A stretch of 18,428 nucleotides of DNA from PZPK01 sp047628385 (lineage in GTDB: Bacteria > Pseudomonadota > Gammaproteobacteria > Pseudomonadales > Oleiphilaceae): positions 1 through 18,428 of the forward strand of contig JBLHVH010000049.1 of NCBI GenBank assembly GCA_047628385.1, read 5' to 3'. This document shows positions 14,202 through 18,428 of the stretch, piece after piece (position 1 is the stretch's first letter; each line of letters begins with the position of its first letter). The position numbers were made by a program, and so were the translations under genes. The notes beneath the pieces are model-generated. The model saw only the letters and a program-made list of their open reading frames with translations. It did no database searches and was not told the origin of the DNA.

Positions 14202-16838
14202 TTAACGCTTGCCATCTGCCCTAGTTTCTATCCACTCAATCAACGCATCAAGTGGCATAGGCCTAGCAATATGATACCCCTGAGCTAAGTCACATCCCAT
14301 CATAGCTAACTTATCAAGCGCGTTCTGATTTTCGACCCCTTCTGCCACCACTTTATAGCCAAGATCATGAGACAAATTAAGTGTTGTTCTTACAATTACT
14401 TCATCGCCCGATACTTGATCCATCTGCATGACAAATGAGCGGTCAATTTTGATTTCATAGACAGGAAGTTGTTGAATATAGCTCATAGATGAATGCCCGG
14501 TACCAAAGTCATCAATGCCAATTTTCACGCCATCATCCGCTAATTTTTTTAATACGGACATCGCATTTTCAGGGTCAGTCATCACTGATGTTTCAGTCAA
14601 TTCCAACACTAGATCTTCAGGACGAACGTCATGTTTTTTTAACAGCGCCGATAAATTACTTTCAAAATCCTTTTCATGAAGGTTGACTGCGGAAATATTC
14701 ACAGAAATTGTTTTCCTTTGACCTACATGCGGCCAAGTTGCATGTGCAGCCAATGCATTGTCTAGCACCCAGTAAGTGAGTGACCGGATAATACCTGTTT
14801 TTTCGGCAACCAATACAAACTCATCGGGAGGAACAAACCCCAAAGTGGGATGATTCCAACGCAACAAAGCTTCCGCGCCTAACATGCCTCCTGTTTCACA
14901 ACAGATAATAGGTTGATAATGTAAGGCTAGCTCATTCGTATCGATCGCCTTTTTCAATTCACCCATTAAAACTAAACGTCTAGCGCTGTAGGGGTTTACG
15001 TCATGCGAATAAACGCCAATTTGGTCGTTTAAACTATTTGCACCATCTATTGCGACGCGCGCGTGCCGTATAATCGTTTCAATATCAGTACCATGAGTAG
15101 GATACGAAGCAATACCAATTGACAATCCTAGGTCTAATTCCATACCATTAAACTCAATTGGTGCGGCTAACTCTTTACGAATTCCCCCAACCGCTTTTAA
15201 TGCCGCATTTAACTCTCCTGACTTCAGAATATGCGCAAAGATAACACCTTCAATATGCGCGAAATAATGCGTTTTATCATCCAAACGCTCAATCATTAAA
15301 GAGACATTCTCATCCATTGTTAGATTCGATAATTTCCTTGAAAAAATACTCAAAACAATATCAGCATTGGCATGGCCGAGAGTCTTATTTATTTCTTGAA
15401 TACGACTTAAATGAATAAATACTAATGAGAAATGCCGCAAGCTCTGTGATTCTGAATGAAGTAGCTTATGCAGTAATTGCTGAAGCATCACAATATTAGG
15501 AAAGCCATCAACAGACTGATGTGTCGCTTGGTAATAAAGCTTTGTTTCAGCTGTCTTTCGTTGCTCGGCTTCTTCAAGCTGCTTTCGCTGTGCTTTAAAT
15601 TTAGCGTATCGCTCCGTATTAAACCGATCAGCTAGCGCAAAACTTAATAGAATAGATTCGATTGCAGAACCCCAGTTTACCGCATTTTCAGTAAAGGAAT
15701 TACTAGGAAATACGCCAAACTTACTCAATGCCGAAATAATAGCCCCCAACATTAAGAACACCCATGCAATCGTAAAGTATCGAGCTGCAGTTTGGCCTTT
15801 ACTCCATGCATAAGGACCTGAAAACATAATAATAAGGCAGGCAGGAACCGCGAGAAACACAGAAATTCTTGTCGAAATATCATAAGGCAAGATAAAAGCC
15901 CCCGCGATACAAGCGAGAAAAATAACAGCCAAGATATTCATCACTATATTTAATCTGGGCGCAATTTTGTCCAAGCGAAGAAAATAAGAAGAAAACAACG
16001 CGGCAAAAAGCAACCCACTCGGCACTGAGATGAGAATGTTCATTTTATGAAAAACAGGGGATTGCGGAAATACATACTGAAACAAAAAACCGTGTAATCC
16101 TGACATCAACATTAATGCAGACGCCATCATACCGACATAGTAAATGTAGGGCCGCTCTCTAATTGATATAAACAGAAACAAGTTATACAGCACAAGCGCG
16201 ATGATCATTCCATAGTAAAGTGCTTTAACAACTTGCTCATCTTGGTCAGCAAAGGTAAATTCCTGAGCATTCCATATAGAGATAGGAAATTGAGTTGACC
16301 CTTGGGTGCTCACTCTAAAATAGATATCAACAGGCTCATTAAACTTCAACGAAATAGGAAACAAGAAATCACGATGCCGCAAAGGACGCTGAGAAAACGG
16401 GTAAATATCCCCCGTAACATCAGATTTCATAATATTACCATCTTGAATTTCATAATATTCAATATGGTCAAGCAAAGCATACTCAATCGCGATAACTTTG
16501 TTTTCAGTTAACCCCCCACAACAAGGCACTTTATTATTTAAACGAAAACGAAACCAATAGCTGCTGTTAGTATAACCAAAATTTGGCGTATCACTTTCAC
16601 TCGTTATCCAATCATGTTTTTCAATGCGCCGAACATCTGCTAGCGATAGTTCATTCTGAGGGTCTTCAAAATATTCAAGTTTGGAACCAAGGTTTATTGA
16701 ATCTTCAGCACTCACATCAATAATAACAGGCACACTAGAATAAACAGGCACTTGTGAAAAATTGGATGTTTGCCCAAAAGCAAGGCATGAAAAACAAACA
16801 TTTAATACAAAAATAAAATAGGCGAGCGCTCTCGTCAT
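14202..16838 (-). CDS. 7TMR-DISM receptor with degenerate GGDEF and intact EAL domains
   Basis: 878-residue inner-membrane c-di-GMP signalling protein. Order: signal peptide (1-22), periplasmic 7TMR-DISM extracellular domain (about 30-195, including NSSYWFRFRL near 91-100), seven membrane segments (about 205-400), a coiled linker (KAQRKQLEEAEQRKTAETK), a GGDEF-like domain (about 435-610) and an EAL domain (about 625-870). The A-site that should read GGDEF is IEGVIF (529-534), so cyclase activity is unlikely. The EAL domain keeps EALLR (656-660), IDDFGTG (775-781), KIDR (797-800), EGVE (833-836) and QGYHIARP (853-860), so it should be an active phosphodiesterase. The 7TMR-DISM part probably senses a small or carbohydrate ligand. 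The ATG has only a weak GAGAA ribosome site. It converges with ccr. Confidence 0.92.
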   Translation of the reverse strand: MTRALAYFIFVLNVCFSCLAFGQTSNFSQVPVYSSVPVIIDVSAEDSINLGSKLEYFEDPQNELSLADVRRIEKHDWITSESDTPNFGYTNSSYWFRFRLNNKVPCCGGLTENKVIAIEYALLDHIEYYEIQDGNIMKSDVTGDIYPFSQRPLRHRDFLFPISLKFNEPVDIYFRVSTQGSTQFPISIWNAQEFTFADQDEQVVKALYYGMIIALVLYNLFLFISIRERPYIYYVGMMASALMLMSGLHGFLFQYVFPQSPVFHKMNILISVPSGLLFAALFSSYFLRLDKIAPRLNIVMNILAVIFLACIAGAFILPYDISTRISVFLAVPACLIIMFSGPYAWSKGQTAARYFTIAWVFLMLGAIISALSKFGVFPSNSFTENAVNWGSAIESILLSFALADRFNTERYAKFKAQRKQLEEAEQRKTAETKLYYQATHQSVDGFPNIVMLQQLLHKLLHSESQSLRHFSLVFIHLSRIQEINKTLGHANADIVLSIFSRKLSNLTMDENVSLMIERLDDKTHYFAHIEGVIFAHILKSGELNAALKAVGGIRKELAAPIEFNGMELDLGLSIGIASYPTHGTDIETIIRHARVAIDGANSLNDQIGVYSHDVNPYSARRLVLMGELKKAIDTNELALHYQPIICCETGGMLGAEALLRWNHPTLGFVPPDEFVLVAEKTGIIRSLTYWVLDNALAAHATWPHVGQRKTISVNISAVNLHEKDFESNLSALLKKHDVRPEDLVLELTETSVMTDPENAMSVLKKLADDGVKIGIDDFGTGHSSMSYIQQLPVYEIKIDRSFVMQMDQVSGDEVIVRTTLNLSHDLGYKVVAEGVENQNALDKLAMMGCDLAQGYHIARPMPLDALIEWIETRADGKR

Positions 16839-17286
16839 GCAGTTCTCATGTTAGTTGGAGGGAATCAATTAAACATATACACTTAAAGTTTAGCTCAAAA
16901 TATTAAAGTGTAAATTTCTTAGCTAACTACATTTAAATATATTTTCAAAAAATCATTATTATTAGCTGTAAAGCGAATAAATATGACTAGCGTGCCTATA
17001 ATTTTGATGACATAAGAACCTAAAAAAGGCTGATTTTAATTAAGATAGGCCTGATAAATTAAACCTATACAACGTGAACATGGATTATAATATTATAACC
17101 ATGATACTAAATGCTCACCGCCCAATATCCACTTAATAATTTTTTCATGCTCTGAGTCAAGGTTTGTGATCATCCCTCTTTTATCCCATCCCTATTTCAC
17201 ATATTATTATGACTGATATAAAAATTTTATTACTCTCAACTACGCCTATTCGGTACAATAATTCATATTTATAACAGGTAAAATAA
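16839..17286. other. Divergent intergenic region, 448 nt
   Basis: Very AT-rich spacer between the leftward GGDEF/EAL gene and the rightward oxygenase gene, so it should contain both promoters. No frame longer than about 20 codons with a ribosome site is present. The notable structure is the near-palindrome at 17079-17103. A TACAAT at 17254-17259 is a possible -10 for the oxygenase gene, but its -35 is poor. Confidence 0.5.
17079..17103. repeat. AT-rich 25-bp near-palindrome
   Basis: CATGG, one extra A, the perfect 14-bp palindrome TTATAATATTATAA (17085-17098), then CCATG. The arms are complementary apart from the single inserted base. Its place in a divergent promoter region suits a dimeric regulator site; a cruciform or chance AT composition is also possible. 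Confidence 0.4.
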
Positions 17287-17922
17287 GTGGAAAATCAGCC
17301 CCCCTATCATTTTATTTCCAACAAAGATGTCCAAGAAGCGAGTGAAGATTCTCCATTTTATTTTGTGACCCAAGCAAACCCAATTTTTAGTGATGAAGAG
17401 ATGAAATTTCTCCGAGACTTAGCAGACACAGATGCACAACCTGCCAGCGTGTATATGGATAAAGTTAAGGACGGCTCAGCAATCATTGAATCTGACGTTT
17501 CTAACGAGGCTAGGCGTTCACAAGCGGTGTGGTTGCATCAAGAGCAATACAAATGGATCTACGACCGTATTTGGCAAATGGCATTAGCGGTTAATAAAAT
17601 CTATAAAATTGATATTGACTCGTTCGAATTAGCACAGATCGCTTATTACGATGAAAAAGAGAGCGGGCATTTTGATTGGCATAGTGATAATGGGCCTACA
17701 TCAATGCGCCGAAAGTTAAGCATATCGATCCCCCTAAACGACCCGAGTGAATACGAAGGTGGTGGCCTTCACTTTAATGCTGGGGGACAAATTATGGCGC
17801 CGGCTCAAACTCAAGGAAAGGTAATCATTTTTCCAAGTTGGGTCGTTCACCGCGTCACTCCCGTTACGAAAGGTCGACGTTATAGTATGGTTATTTGGAT
17901 ACACGGGCCAAGATGGCGTTGA
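17287..17922 (+). CDS. 2OG-Fe(II) dioxygenase, prolyl-4-hydroxylase/PKHD type
   Basis: 211-residue cytosolic Fe(II)/2-oxoglutarate oxygenase. The double-stranded beta-helix carries YYDEKESGHFDWHSD with the H132-x-D134 pair, the distal iron ligand H188 (PSWVVHRVTPV) and R198 in KGRRYS, which binds 2-oxoglutarate. All three iron ligands and the 2OG arginine are present, so it should be active. EGGGLHF (157-163) is typical of the PKHD/P4H branch. The substrate is unknown; related bacterial enzymes hydroxylate prolyl residues in proteins or free substrates. It starts at GTG with AGGT 7 nt upstream. It appears monocistronic, and I see no link to the CoA pathway. Confidence 0.88.
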   Translation: MENQPPYHFISNKDVQEASEDSPFYFVTQANPIFSDEEMKFLRDLADTDAQPASVYMDKVKDGSAIIESDVSNEARRSQAVWLHQEQYKWIYDRIWQMALAVNKIYKIDIDSFELAQIAYYDEKESGHFDWHSDNGPTSMRRKLSISIPLNDPSEYEGGGLHFNAGGQIMAPAQTQGKVIIFPSWVVHRVTPVTKGRRYSMVIWIHGPRWR

Positions 17923-17990
17923 ATTTTCAACCCTTCGCCATTCGGGCTTATTTTATAGCAAAGAGTATTTTTGATAATTGCGGCGTTTGA

Positions 17991-18016
17991 TGGGGTTCTC
18001 GCCCCAACATATTTTT
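17991..18016 (+). terminator. Weak candidate terminator after the oxygenase gene
   Basis: TGGGG (17991-17995) pairs with CCCCA (18002-18006) around a 6-nt loop, followed by a TTTTT run at 18012-18016. The stem is short and the gap before the T-run is 5 nt, so this is tentative. Confidence 0.3.
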
Positions 18017-18117
18017 ATGCTGAACGCTTAGCCTAAGTAAACCTTAAGCTAGATATTATAAAAAACAAATAACACTAACTTTTAAGTGCCTGCACTCACG
18101 TAGATATTTAAACACGC

Positions 18118-18428
18118 TTAAGATGGATGCATACGCCACTTGACGGCTTTCGTAAACAGCCATTGATAGCCTGTTGGAAAAACCCTAGCCATACCATCAA
18201 GCACTTTCGCATCCAAGCCTATTAATACACGGCGCTCATTTTTACATACCCCTTTCAAAATTGTTTTAGCGGCACGGTCAGCGGTATTTAAAAACATACG
18301 CTCAAACTCAACAAGTGATTTCTCTTTTGTGGTACCAATAATTTTTTCAACGCTACTATCCATCCTTCCACATTTCGCAATATTAGTTTTAATCCCACCA
18401 GGATGAATACACGTTGTACTTACATTTG
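18118..18428 (-). CDS. Short-chain dehydrogenase/reductase, C-terminal part (cut by window end)
   Basis: The frame stays open from the right window edge to a TAA at 18118-18120, so the true start lies beyond the window. The first visible residues, STTCIHPGGIKTNIAK, contain the SDR beta6 motif HPGxxxT, which follows the catalytic YxxxK region. Then come ADRAAKTILKG and RRVLIGLDAKVLDGMARVFP, a C-terminus typical of classical NAD(P)-dependent SDRs. An internal ATG at 18363 is not the real start, because the family motif continues upstream of it. The cofactor-binding N-terminus is outside the window, so the substrate cannot be guessed. It converges with the oxygenase gene. Confidence 0.82.
   Translation of the reverse strand, partial: NVSTTCIHPGGIKTNIAKCGRMDSSVEKIIGTTKEKSLVEFERMFLNTADRAAKTILKGVCKNERRVLIGLDAKVLDGMARVFPTGYQWLFTKAVKWRMHPS

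Noticed and set aside
17080..17133. 17-codon ATG frame through the AT-rich palindrome
   Set aside because: There is no Shine-Dalgarno sequence, no homology clue, and it is too short to support.
18118..18363. An 81-codon complete gene starting at the internal ATG at 18363
   Set aside because: The open frame and the SDR motif HPGGIKTN continue upstream to the window edge, so this ATG is internal to a longer dehydrogenase.

Overview
The window reads as chromosome of an aerobic, probably marine gammaproteobacterium. This rests on AT-rich DNA with compact bacterial genes and on the mix of a 7TMR-DISM/GGDEF/EAL protein, a PKHD-type 2OG oxygenase and ethylmalonyl-CoA (EMC) enzymes. The assignment is an inference from gene content; I see no rRNA, tRNA, insertion sequence, integrase or CRISPR array.

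Left edge (1-2181): a secreted protein with features of the CrtC/Svf1 lipocalin-like fold (+), an unrecognised 154-residue soluble protein (-), and a 394-nt gap with an 11-bp dyad. Core, minus strand (2182-5356): mct, meh and a CitE-type lyase gene, read leftward. Mct and Meh are the mesaconyl-CoA C1-C4 CoA transferase and the mesaconyl-C4-CoA hydratase best known from the Chloroflexus 3-hydroxypropionate bi-cycle. A perfect 18-bp hairpin separates meh from the lyase gene. Core, plus strand (5529-14081): a zinc-less quinone-oxidoreductase-like enzyme, a membrane diguanylate cyclase, then mcd-ecm-meaB-ccr, the first three committed EMC steps plus the mutase chaperone. A strong terminator hairpin follows ccr. 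Right edge: a 7TMR-DISM protein with a degenerate GGDEF and an intact EAL domain (-), a 448-nt gap with an AT-rich near-palindrome, a 2OG-Fe(II) oxygenase (+), and the C-terminal part of a short-chain dehydrogenase (-) cut by the window end.

How the genes fit together: Ccr, Ecm and Mcd take crotonyl-CoA + CO2 to mesaconyl-C1-CoA. The textbook EMC pathway then uses mesaconyl-C1-CoA hydratase (Mch) and beta-methylmalyl-CoA lyase to give glyoxylate + propionyl-CoA. No Mch is encoded here. Mct and Meh instead lead to (S)-citramalyl-CoA, which a CitE-type lyase would split to pyruvate + acetyl-CoA. The predicted net result is acetyl-CoA + CO2 -> pyruvate, a hybrid of the EMC pathway and part of the 3-hydroxypropionate bi-cycle. 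Read from right to left on the map, the genes ccr, ecm, mcd, mct, meh, lyase follow reaction order. This hybrid is the most interesting feature of the window; its operation is inferred from gene content.
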